From Arthrobacter_D sp015752045 (GTDB lineage: Bacteria > Actinomycetota > Actinomycetes > Actinomycetales > Micrococcaceae), in contig NZ_JADOUS010000001.1 in assembly GCF_015752045.1 (NCBI RefSeq), positions 1 to 64,000 of the forward strand: a DNA stretch of 64,000 nt. The letters run 5' to 3'. A program made the translations under genes and the position numbers. Of this stretch, positions 1 through 7,995 are shown in pieces (the first letter of the stretch is position 1; every line of letters starts with the position of its first letter). The notes beneath the pieces were generated by a model. It was not told where the DNA came from. It saw only the letters and a list, made by a program, of their open reading frames with translations, and searched no databases.

Positions 1-361
1 CCACCTACTACTTCCGCGTCGCCGCCATCTCCGCCGACGGAACCACCAGCCTCAGCCCCTACTCCAACGCCATCACCGCCAAAACCACCACCGCCGCCCC
101 AACGGCAACCCCGGCACCGACAGGCCTGAAGTTCACCGCTCAGCACGAGACTGCTATAGAGCTTGCGTGGAACGCCTGGAACAATGCACCGCGCTACCGC
201 ATCCAGTTCTCCACCAAGGCCGACATGTCCGCGGCGATCTACAACCGATACGACTCCACCATCGCCGACATCCGCGGTCTCACCCCCGACACCACCTACT
301 ACTTCCGCGTCGCCGCCATCTCCGCCGACGGAACCACCAGCCTCAGCCCCTACTCCAACGC
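1..361 (+). repeat. 70-bp perfect direct repeat inside the FN3 modules
   Basis: Bases 1-70 recur without change at 292-361 (offset 291 bp). The repeat encodes the second half of each fibronectin type III module, so at least two modules share identical DNA here and more copies may lie left of the window. Confidence 0.9.
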
Positions 362-1352
362 AGTCGCCTTCAAGACCTCGGTAACTCCCACAAGGCCGGC
401 CATTACCAATCCGCTGTCTGTCGCTAGCTTCAACATCGCGTGCGCGAGTTGCTTCTCGGGTCAGCCGGATGAGCTCCCCTGGTCGGAGCGACGCTCGTCA
501 GTCGTCTCAACTATCAAGTCCAGAATGCCAGACGTGATCGGTGTGCAAGAAGCGTCTCAAGGGTGGCTCGCCGACGACTCGCGACCGGGGGGCCTATCTC
601 AGTTTGAAGACCTCAAGGAGCGGTTGGTTCTGGCTGGAGCACCCTATGCACTGACCAACAGCAAGCGGAACAACTGCGTGAAGGACACCACTCCCACGGG
701 CTGCGTGTACTTTGATCAGGGCGCATCCCAGGGAACGAAGCTCTACTACAACACGGCTACCGTCGACCTCGTCAGCCAGGGCTCAAAAGAACTGCCTGCA
801 ATCGATCCCGCCGACAACAAACGCTTCTTCGCCTGGGGAATCTTCTCTCAGAAATCGACGGGGAAGAAATTCTTCGTGGGCGACACCCACCTCGAGCCCT
901 CAAGCGGATCCGCCTACTACGAACTCCGCAAGAAGCAGACTGAGGCGATTATCGCGGAGATCAAGATAAGAAACACTGAGGGACTACCCGTATTGATCAC
1001 CGGGGATATGAATTCGAACAAGTGGACAGCTCCGTCAAATGCGCCGTACGATCTGCTGACCGCCGCCGGGTACTTCGATCCGCTCGGCAACACCTACGGG
1101 ACGGATTTGCCCAGCGGATACGCGACTGCCGAAGAAACAGCAGGCGCGTTCTACGACAGCTACAACGGGTACGTCCGTCAGGCCAGCGCCCGTCACGACT
1201 ACGGCAATGGCACCTACCTGGACTACGTCTTCACCTCTCAAATGCGTGTGGCCAAGTGGGAGACCGTGGTGAACGTCGATGGAGCTGGAAACTTCGTGGG
1301 CGTCATTCCGTCGGACCACAACATGATCAGCGTTCAGGTTCAGCTACCGTAG
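3..1352 (+). CDS. Secreted fibronectin-III / endonuclease-exonuclease-phosphatase protein, 5' end missing
   Basis: The reading frame is open from the window edge, so the N terminus lies outside. The first ~125 residues hold one partial and one complete fibronectin type III module (TYYFRVAAISADG in both). From about residue 140 an endonuclease/exonuclease/phosphatase (DNase I-like) fold follows, with its metal and catalytic motifs in order: VASFN, VQEAS, GDTHLEP, ITGDMNSN, LDYVF and a terminal SDHN. Family members cleave phosphodiesters in nucleic acids or phospholipids; the substrate cannot be told here. FN3 modules point to an extracellular enzyme that binds polymers or the wall. The gene is AT-richer than most of the window. 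Confidence 0.85.
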   Translation, partial: TYYFRVAAISADGTTSLSPYSNAITAKTTTAAPTATPAPTGLKFTAQHETAIELAWNAWNNAPRYRIQFSTKADMSAAIYNRYDSTIADIRGLTPDTTYYFRVAAISADGTTSLSPYSNAVAFKTSVTPTRPAITNPLSVASFNIACASCFSGQPDELPWSERRSSVVSTIKSRMPDVIGVQEASQGWLADDSRPGGLSQFEDLKERLVLAGAPYALTNSKRNNCVKDTTPTGCVYFDQGASQGTKLYYNTATVDLVSQGSKELPAIDPADNKRFFAWGIFSQKSTGKKFFVGDTHLEPSSGSAYYELRKKQTEAIIAEIKIRNTEGLPVLITGDMNSNKWTAPSNAPYDLLTAAGYFDPLGNTYGTDLPSGYATAEETAGAFYDSYNGYVRQASARHDYGNGTYLDYVFTSQMRVAKWETVVNVDGAGNFVGVIPSDHNMISVQVQLP

Positions 1353-1399
1353 ACCGACAGCAAAAATATCCTGATCGGCTGGACCTACCGCCCACCAAT

Positions 1400-1440
1400 C
1401 GACGACTCACGGCACGGGAACATGATGCCGTGAGTCGTCG
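1400..1440. terminator. Bidirectional terminator hairpin
   Basis: A perfect 15-bp inverted repeat (cgacgactcacggca at 1400-1414, its complement at 1426-1440) with an 11-nt loop lies between two convergent genes that stop at 1352 and 1462. Its position fits a shared intrinsic terminator, although no long T tract follows. Confidence 0.8.
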
Positions 1441-1461
1441 GATGCATCCGCTTGACAACCT

Positions 1462-2958
1462 CTAGACCCCGAGATCAGCTCGGACTTTATGGACCTCCGC
1501 CAACACCTTTCTGTCTGCAGCCTGTTCCATGCACTCCCCCCATCGTCCTACGACGGTCGCGTCACTGAAATCCGATGCACGGCGGACCGCCTCGGCCCGC
1601 ATCGTCGCGAGCTGCGCGTCATCCATCTGCTCAATCAACGCTATTTTGCCAGCCATTGCCTCGATGTCACCGTCTGCCACAAGGAAACCATTGAGCCCGT
1701 CTGTGATGATATCCGCGGGGCCGTACGCGATGTCATACGAAATTGGAATGCACCCCGCACTCATTGCCTCGAGTAGGACCAGAGGCTGTCCCTCGGAGCG
1801 GCTGGTGAGGAGCGTGAAACTCGCTGTTCTGAAATATTGAGCAGCTCGTGGATCGAATCCTGAGATAGCGATTCCACCCTTCGCTCCGCTGGCTTCAATC
1901 ATCCTCATGAGCGTTTCTTCCTGACTCCCCCCGCCGAAGATCTGAAGCGGAATACTTCGACCGACTATCTGCGCGGACAGTTGCGTTGCTTTGATTGCAT
2001 GGTCCAGTCGTTTCGCTTTGGTGAAACGAGCCAGCACAAGCCCCCCCGATCTGGGCTCCTTCGAATCCTCGCCTTCGACAGGAACAGTGTTCCTGCTATT
2101 AGGAACGACGTAGGTGTTTCCAGGAGGATCGAATATCATGTCGACATCCCTTTTCTGCCGCTCAGTGAGTAGGACAACGCCGTCGAACAAGTGCAGGCGG
2201 TCGAACGTGTACCTACGCGAAGGGTTCATCTCACCGTGAGGGGGGTCAGCGACGTGCGCTGAATGCAGCTGATGCAATGTAACCACGTTCGGTCGTCGAT
2301 AACGAGTCATGAAGTTGGCAGCAAATTTGCTATCGATGATCATGTACGTTTCTCTCGCGGCGACGACATGGTCCAGCCAGAAGATATAGAGAGGCCAAAT
2401 CTGGCGCCATGAGACACATGGCGCGCCCGAACGGTCACACAAAGTGACAAGGCGCCCCCCTGGTACGCCCCTGTTGTCTCGATCGAGTCGATCGGACACC
2501 ACGAGAGTGCCATCTTCGCGCAGGTAGTCGGTCTGTAGGGTTTGGCCTGATGCGTCCGACCTTATCCGCCTGAGACCCCCGGTGTCCGAAACCAGTTCGC
2601 GATAGTCGTCAGACTCATCAAGCGGCTGGAAGTCGATCGTACTACGCCCATTTACAGCAGCGAGTAGCAGCGACGCCTCATCGAGGTCGGCCAGTTCCTC
2701 CCACATGTTCCTCAACGCAACACCGGGAATCAGCACACCGTCTAATTCCAATTCACACCTGATGTCGTTCAGATCCGGTTCATAGCCGAACGTCAGAATG
2801 TCTACCTGCTCACCGGCCTCGCGAACGAAAGCTCTCGAACGGTGGAACAACGCGTTCGTCATCCCGCCGAAGTCGTGCGGGATGCTCCAAGTGATCGCGC
2901 AGTGATATCCACGCGGCAGAGTCATGGCACCCAAACGCGCGCCCTCCTGATTGTTCAT
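1462..2958 (-). CDS. GT4 glycosyltransferase, resembling polyol-phosphate glucosyltransferases
   Basis: 498-residue cytoplasmic glycosyltransferase of the GT4/GT-B class. The C-terminal donor-binding half has RFTKAKRLDHAI, a GGG loop and the ESMSAG-like motif SEGQPLVLLEAMSAG, followed by SYDIAYGPADII. That last motif is reminiscent of teichoic-acid alpha-glucosyltransferases (TarM/Gtf1 type), so it may glycosylate a wall polymer. The ATG at 2958 is chosen over one 25 codons upstream because a GGAAAGGA ribosome-binding site precedes it. Codon usage is AT-richer than in genes further right, which suggests recent acquisition. It is the last gene of the minus-strand surface-glycan run. Confidence 0.75.
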   Translation of the reverse strand: MNNQEGARLGAMTLPRGYHCAITWSIPHDFGGMTNALFHRSRAFVREAGEQVDILTFGYEPDLNDIRCELELDGVLIPGVALRNMWEELADLDEASLLLAAVNGRSTIDFQPLDESDDYRELVSDTGGLRRIRSDASGQTLQTDYLREDGTLVVSDRLDRDNRGVPGGRLVTLCDRSGAPCVSWRQIWPLYIFWLDHVVAARETYMIIDSKFAANFMTRYRRPNVVTLHQLHSAHVADPPHGEMNPSRRYTFDRLHLFDGVVLLTERQKRDVDMIFDPPGNTYVVPNSRNTVPVEGEDSKEPRSGGLVLARFTKAKRLDHAIKATQLSAQIVGRSIPLQIFGGGSQEETLMRMIEASGAKGGIAISGFDPRAAQYFRTASFTLLTSRSEGQPLVLLEAMSAGCIPISYDIAYGPADIITDGLNGFLVADGDIEAMAGKIALIEQMDDAQLATMRAEAVRRASDFSDATVVGRWGECMEQAADRKVLAEVHKVRADLGV

Positions 2959-3038
2959 GGGGTTCCTTTCCGGTTGATCGCGGCGGTGCCGATGGGGCAT
3001 CTCATGCAGTGTTCGCCTGACGTACGCCGACAAGTGGT

Positions 3039-4322
3039 CTACTGATGCCAGAACCCACGCGTGTCGATTACAACTTTGCTGTCCAGGCTCTCAACCGGAA
3101 TGTCCCTGAACCGGTCGTGGTCCACCAGCAGGACGACGACGTCGGCAGCGTCGACGGCTTCCTGCATCTCACACCGCTCCACATTGACGATCCCTGAAAC
3201 GACCGAGGGTAGATCCTGCTTGGTCCGTAAAGGCGTCGCCACCAACAACAGGGCATGCGGTGCTGCGGACGCCAGACGCTGGACAATGTCCACCGCAGGG
3301 GATTCGCGAACATCGTCGATGTTCGCTTTGAACGCGAGACCGAGGCAAGCGACAACGGGTTGGGCGAAATCGTCCATGGCGGCAAGGACCCTCTCGACTA
3401 CACGCCCGGGCTTGGCGTCATTCACCTCGCGCGCGGTGCGGATGAGGGTCGAATTCTCCGGGTCTGCCGCCACGATGAACCACGGATCGACGGCGATGCA
3501 GTGGCCTCCGACTCCCGGGCCGGGGCTGAGGATGTTGACCCTCGGATGGTGGTTGGCGAGACGGATGAGCTCCCAGACGTCGATGTTCAGGTTCTCGCTG
3601 ATGACGCTCAGCTCGTTCGCGAAAGCGATGTTGACATCCCGATAGGCATTCTCCACCAGCTTGCTCATCTCAGCTGTGGCCGCGTCCGTGACGTGGATCT
3701 CGCCCTTGCAGAACGTCTGGTAGAGCTGGCGCGCGGCTTCGGACGCATGCGGGGTCAGCCCTCCGACAATTCGGTCATTGGTGACGATCTCGATCATGAT
3801 GCGGCCCGGGAGCACCCTCTCCGGGCAATGCGCCACGTGCACCACAGCATCGTCGGGGGCCCCATCGAGCCGCAGGTCTGGCCGGAGTTCGAGGAGATAT
3901 TCCCCGAGGCGCCGAGTGGTCCCGGGGGGTGAGGTCGATTCGAGGATCACCAATTCCCCGCCCTCGAGTTGCGGGGCGATCCCGTCCGCCGCGGCGAAGA
4001 TGTACGAGAGGTCGGCACTCTTGTCCGCCTTGAACGGCGTGGGAACGGCGACGATGTAGGTGCGGGCCGGCGGGGTCCGCGTAGTGGCGCTCAGAACGCC
4101 CTGACTCACGGCACCCGCAACGTGGACGCCGAGATCGGGCTCCACGAACGGCACCTGCCCGTTGTTCACGGCGTCCACCGTCGCCTGATTGGTGTCCACC
4201 CCCACCACCTTCAGTCCTGTGGTGGCAAGGACCGCGGCGGTGGGCAGGCCGATGTACCCGAGGCCGACGACAACGACGTCGGCTCGCCCTTCCGTGGTCA
4301 GGCCGGGCTCAGATGTCAACAT
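3039..4322 (-). CDS. wecC: UDP-N-acetyl-D-mannosaminuronate-type nucleotide-sugar dehydrogenase
   Basis: 427-residue NAD-dependent 6-dehydrogenase of the UDP-Glc/UDP-ManNAc dehydrogenase family, which oxidises a UDP-sugar C6 alcohol to a uronate in two steps. The Rossmann motif is VVGLGYIGLPTAA, and the catalytic cysteine sits in GPGVGGHCIAVDPW, the form seen in WecC enzymes. All three domains are present. The ATG at 4322 is preferred because GGAAGG lies 10 nt upstream; starts at 4340 and 4364 are possible. It overlaps the preceding glycosyltransferase by 14 nt, indicating co-translation. No UDP-GlcNAc 2-epimerase (wecB) is in the window, so the exact substrate is inferred from motifs only. 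Confidence 0.8.
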   Translation of the reverse strand: MLTSEPGLTTEGRADVVVVGLGYIGLPTAAVLATTGLKVVGVDTNQATVDAVNNGQVPFVEPDLGVHVAGAVSQGVLSATTRTPPARTYIVAVPTPFKADKSADLSYIFAAADGIAPQLEGGELVILESTSPPGTTRRLGEYLLELRPDLRLDGAPDDAVVHVAHCPERVLPGRIMIEIVTNDRIVGGLTPHASEAARQLYQTFCKGEIHVTDAATAEMSKLVENAYRDVNIAFANELSVISENLNIDVWELIRLANHHPRVNILSPGPGVGGHCIAVDPWFIVAADPENSTLIRTAREVNDAKPGRVVERVLAAMDDFAQPVVACLGLAFKANIDDVRESPAVDIVQRLASAAPHALLLVATPLRTKQDLPSVVSGIVNVERCEMQEAVDAADVVVLLVDHDRFRDIPVESLDSKVVIDTRGFWHQ

Positions 4323-6228
4323 GCTCGTAGGGCCTTCCATAGAATTTGAGGTCGCCCGTGGCAAGCAGTTCGGCGTCGCCGATCTGCCAGGTGTGACCGG
4401 ATCCGTTTCGCATTTGGACGTAATTGAACCGGTCGGCCGAATAGATCGAGCCTCCGGCCGCGGCTACCCCTTTCAGGAACGCGGTGTCCTCACCACGCGG
4501 AACCCCCGGGAACGGCGTCTCGCGAAAGACTTCTGCGCGCGCCATGATGGTGGGTCCCATGACGAAGTCGGTGAAACGATGCTCCCGCCCCCCCGCCCGC
4601 AGGATGACCGCATCGGACTCGGTGAGGCACATGTAGTGGGCCTGCTTGCCGACCACGTCTGCATCGGAGTACTGCATGGCGAACAGCTGGTCGCTGAGAT
4701 ATTGGGGACCATAGTGGTCGTCGTCGTCCATCTTCGTCAGCACCTGCCCGTCTGCCGCTTCGGCGCAGCGGTTGAGACATGAGCCGAGCATCGTGTCGGA
4801 CGGTTCGGCAAGAAACACGAGGTCCTCGATTCCATGGCTCTGAGCAACGGCACGAACATCACGCTCGGCAAGCGGAATTCCGTGGGCCAGGAGCACCAGT
4901 TGGACGTTGACCCCCTCTTGTCGGCCAATCGTGTGGCAGATGTGGTCCAGCTGTGCACTTCGAATCGTGGAGACGAGGGCCGACATGGAGGGACGGACAA
5001 GGGGGCGGGCTTGCCTCGGAGCTGCTGCTGCGACGACGGTCTCTGCGCGGTGCGCGTAGGTGTGACCCACCCAGATACGGCGCTGAGCAAGATGGGCGGT
5101 GCGATCGTTGAGCTCGGCGTTGCGAACCAGTGAGCGTACAAGCTGGTCTGCCTGGGTGCGGGTTGCAGCAACAGGGACTTCCTCAGGGGCGAAGAACTCG
5201 GGGATCGCAGCGCTGGGAGCAGAAACCACGGGCGTTCCTGACGCTGTGATCTCGAAGATGCGCCTCGCACACATGCTGGGCGAATCCACGACCGAATTGA
5301 CGTTGAGGAACACCCTGTAGGCCTTGTAGGCCGTCAACATCTGGTCGTAGCCGAGGCTGCCGACCACCCGACCGGCAAGCGGAGCCGGGAATTGGTACTC
5401 GGCTCCGCCGTCGAGCATCCGGGAGAAGATCTCGAGCCCGTGCTCCATCCCGGCGGAGGCGTCCATCGCCCCGCCCAGCAGAAAATCGAGCTGGTCCCGC
5501 CGCTCGGGGTACTTATGGGCGAAGTACATCCCGGCGAAGGCCATATCCCTGGCGTGCCGCCCGTGCGCCGGGCGCACAGGGTTATGGATGGCGGGCTGGG
5601 CGGCAAACGGCAGCACGGCTACGCGGTCGTGGCCCAGATCCTGGCGGTAGGACGCCACGCGTCCTTCGTCCGAGGTGAACACCCAGTCGGCGAGCTTCGC
5701 AGCCGGGAGGAAGTCCGCGTAGTGGGGAGGGTCTTCCTTGTTCCAGAAGACCGTGGGCAGTCCGTGGTGGCGGCACCACGTCATGAGGTCGTGGAATTCC
5801 GGCGACGGGCCTGCCGACCCAGCGAGTTTTCCGCGCCACAGGCGGCTGTTACCCGCCCAGGCCGATTCGACGAAGACGAAGTCGAGGTTGCCGGTGGTGC
5901 ATTGTTCCAGCCAGCGGCGCGGATCGAGGGGGACGATCGTCCACTCGTAGGCAAAAGCCGAGGAAGAGAACTCATCGAGGATGACTCCAACCCGGAGGTC
6001 GCTTCGACGAGCGGCCCTACGGATCGGCGAAGCGGCCGAGAACGAGAGCTGCCGACTGCCTCTCCTCCCTCGCCAGACACCTTCGGCTCCTCGCAAGCCC
6101 CCGGGGGTTGCGTGGGAGCGCCCGGCACCTTCCCGGGCGGCCCACGTCCTCAACTGTTGAACACCACCGTGCCGTAGATGCCAGAGTCCTCGTCGGAGTC
6201 TGATCAGCACGTGTCCTCCACCGATCAT
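4309..6228 (-). CDS. Two-domain glycosyltransferase: CgeB-like N half, GT2 C half
   Basis: 639 residues. Residues ~30-400 resemble the CgeB/YkvP glycosyltransferase family (FVFVESAWAGN, FWNKEDPPHY, NVNSVVDSPSMCARRIFE, GTPVVSAPS). From about residue 415 a GT-A/GT2 domain follows with a metal-binding DDDDHYGP stretch (DxD) and a GPTIMARAEVF acceptor-side segment. Two catalytic folds in one chain suggest the protein adds two sugars, or one domain acts as a binding module. The ATG at 6228 overlaps the ABC-ATPase stop as ATGA, which fixes the start. It lies in an operon with the transporter genes, so it probably builds or caps the exported glycan. Confidence 0.75.
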   Translation of the reverse strand: MIGGGHVLIRLRRGLWHLRHGGVQQLRTWAAREGAGRSHATPGGLRGAEGVWRGRRGSRQLSFSAASPIRRAARRSDLRVGVILDEFSSSAFAYEWTIVPLDPRRWLEQCTTGNLDFVFVESAWAGNSRLWRGKLAGSAGPSPEFHDLMTWCRHHGLPTVFWNKEDPPHYADFLPAAKLADWVFTSDEGRVASYRQDLGHDRVAVLPFAAQPAIHNPVRPAHGRHARDMAFAGMYFAHKYPERRDQLDFLLGGAMDASAGMEHGLEIFSRMLDGGAEYQFPAPLAGRVVGSLGYDQMLTAYKAYRVFLNVNSVVDSPSMCARRIFEITASGTPVVSAPSAAIPEFFAPEEVPVAATRTQADQLVRSLVRNAELNDRTAHLAQRRIWVGHTYAHRAETVVAAAAPRQARPLVRPSMSALVSTIRSAQLDHICHTIGRQEGVNVQLVLLAHGIPLAERDVRAVAQSHGIEDLVFLAEPSDTMLGSCLNRCAEAADGQVLTKMDDDDHYGPQYLSDQLFAMQYSDADVVGKQAHYMCLTESDAVILRAGGREHRFTDFVMGPTIMARAEVFRETPFPGVPRGEDTAFLKGVAAAGGSIYSADRFNYVQMRNGSGHTWQIGDAELLATGDLKFYGRPYEHVDI

Positions 6229-7115
6229 GCTCTTCTGCGCCCCGATCCGTGGGCGTCCACCTCGGTGATGACCAAGGAGCTTCGTGCCTCTGCGCGCAGC
6301 CTGGAGGCGCTCTCGTTGTTCCCTTTGGTGAGGTGACGCGTGTACTCGAGGTAGGCCGTGGTGACCGACGCAGGGTCTCCGTCCATCAGGAGGTCGCCCC
6401 GGTCCAGCCACAGCGTCCGGGTGCACATCTCCTTGATCGTGGTGAGGCTATGACTCACGAGGAAGACCGACCCCGCTTTGGCCCGAAGCTCATCCATCCG
6501 CTCCTTGCTGCGCTCACGGAACTGCGCGTCTCCCGTATTGAGGGCCTCGTCGATCAGCAGGATCTCCGGATCCACGCTCGCTGCGATCGCGAACCGCAGT
6601 CGGGAGGACATCCCGGACGAGTAGGACCGCATGGGCAGGTGGATCGCCTTCTCCAGTCCGGAGAGATCAACGATCGAGGCGAACTTCTCATCGATCTGCG
6701 CGCGCGTCAGCCCCATCGCAAGGCATCCCAGCACGATGTTGTGGTCCCCCGACAGTTCGGGGACGAGCGCAGCGTTGACCCCGAGCATCACCGGGACACT
6801 CGACGCGTAGACCGCTCCCCCGGTGGGCCTGCTCTGTCCGCTGATGAGCCGCATGAGGGTGCTCTTCCCCGACCCGTTGCGGCCCACGATGCCGATGGAC
6901 TCGCCGTGCTCGGCCACAAGGGACAGCGGGTTCAGCGCATCGACAGGCACGAGGGGGGCCCGTCCGAGAATCTTCCGGGCCAGGCCGCTCGCCCCGCCCC
7001 TCGATGTAGACTGCTGCACTTCGGTGGACGGCACGTGGTAGCGCATGCTGACGTCCCGGACGACGACGGTGGGCTGGGCCCCGCCGCTGAGCTGGTCTTG
7101 TTCACTCGCGGCCAT
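6225..7115 (-). CDS. Polysaccharide-export ABC transporter ATPase (TagH/Wzt type)
   Basis: 296-residue nucleotide-binding subunit that powers export of lipid-linked glycan or teichoic-acid-like polymer with the permease just upstream. Seen are Walker A GRNGSGKST, signature YSSGMSSRLRFA, Walker B ILLIDEAL and the switch histidine in LVSHSLT. There is no extra C-terminal carbohydrate-binding domain of the long Wzt kind, so the protein is closer to TagH/RfbE short forms. The ATG at 7115, preceded by AGGAA, overlaps the permease 3' end by 14 nt; a longer upstream reading frame exists but codes in the wrong phase of the permease. Confidence 0.9.
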   Translation of the reverse strand: MAASEQDQLSGGAQPTVVVRDVSMRYHVPSTEVQQSTSRGGASGLARKILGRAPLVPVDALNPLSLVAEHGESIGIVGRNGSGKSTLMRLISGQSRPTGGAVYASSVPVMLGVNAALVPELSGDHNIVLGCLAMGLTRAQIDEKFASIVDLSGLEKAIHLPMRSYSSGMSSRLRFAIAASVDPEILLIDEALNTGDAQFRERSKERMDELRAKAGSVFLVSHSLTTIKEMCTRTLWLDRGDLLMDGDPASVTTAYLEYTRHLTKGNNESASRLRAEARSSLVITEVDAHGSGRRRA

Positions 7116-7995
7116 AGGATTCCTCTGCCTTCCAGAAGAACACGATGCCCACGGCGAGCACGCCGAACGCCCACGCCGAGAGGATGGCCCACGATTCCCA
7201 CGCGGGAAGGGTCGCGTACAACACGCAGTCGCGGACGATGTCCAGGACATTGAACAGTGGATTGAGTCTCACGATCGCGAGGAGGCCGGCGTGATCGATG
7301 AAGCGTTCGTAGGAGAAGAACACTGCAGAGGCGTACATCCACACCCGCAGTCCGAAGCCCAGAAGGTGCGTGATGTCATTGATCCGCGAGATCATCCTCG
7401 CGAGGATGAGCCCCACGCCCAGGTTGAAGACGGCTTGGAGGAAGAGTGCCGGCACCATCAGGAGCCAGCGCCACGTGATCTCCTCGGTCGGCGGGAAGAC
7501 GAGGACGAGGATCAGCATCGTGATGAGCACGGGGACCGAGGCGAGGATCTCACGGACGTTCACTGAGATCGGCAGCGTGGCACGTGGGAAATTGAAGGCC
7601 TGGATGACGGCCTTGTTCGACTGCACGGAACGCGCGCCGTTGGTGATGGCCCGGGCGCTGATCTGGAACAGGAACACGCCGATGATCAGGTAACCGACGA
7701 AGTTCTCGATGCCCCGGCTGGTGTCGAGCAGCAGGCCGAAGATGAGGTAGTAGGTGAGTCCGTTGAGGATGGGATTGAGGATCATCCAGGCGCTGCCCAG
7801 ACGGTCCTTCCGGTTGCCACTGCTGACCCGAGCACGCGCGTCATAGACGATGAAGCCGCGATGATGCCAGATCTGCCTCAAATACTCGAAAAGTCCGGGC
7901 CGCGCGCCGATGCGCAGCAGACCTTGAGTGGAGACGGGCACCACTCTGACACCTGCCACGTCCGGACCGACTCCGTCTTTGACGCCGTCCGTCAT
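7102..7995 (-). CDS. Polysaccharide-export ABC transporter permease (TagG/Wzm type)
   Basis: 297-residue ABC-2 membrane subunit. After a ~60-residue cytoplasmic N terminus come about six transmembrane segments (for example LNGLTYYLIFGLLL, PVLITMLILVLVF, WAFGVLAVGIVFFW). The RDRLGSAW-like segment (KDRLGSAWMILNP) before the first helix is typical of O-antigen/teichoic-acid exporters. It pairs with the ATPase encoded directly downstream to move a complete glycan across the membrane. Start and stop are shared with neighbours (TGATG at 7993-7997 with the upstream glycosyltransferase), so the operon is tightly coupled. Confidence 0.9.
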   Translation of the reverse strand: MTDGVKDGVGPDVAGVRVVPVSTQGLLRIGARPGLFEYLRQIWHHRGFIVYDARARVSSGNRKDRLGSAWMILNPILNGLTYYLIFGLLLDTSRGIENFVGYLIIGVFLFQISARAITNGARSVQSNKAVIQAFNFPRATLPISVNVREILASVPVLITMLILVLVFPPTEEITWRWLLMVPALFLQAVFNLGVGLILARMISRINDITHLLGFGLRVWMYASAVFFSYERFIDHAGLLAIVRLNPLFNVLDIVRDCVLYATLPAWESWAILSAWAFGVLAVGIVFFWKAEESYGRE

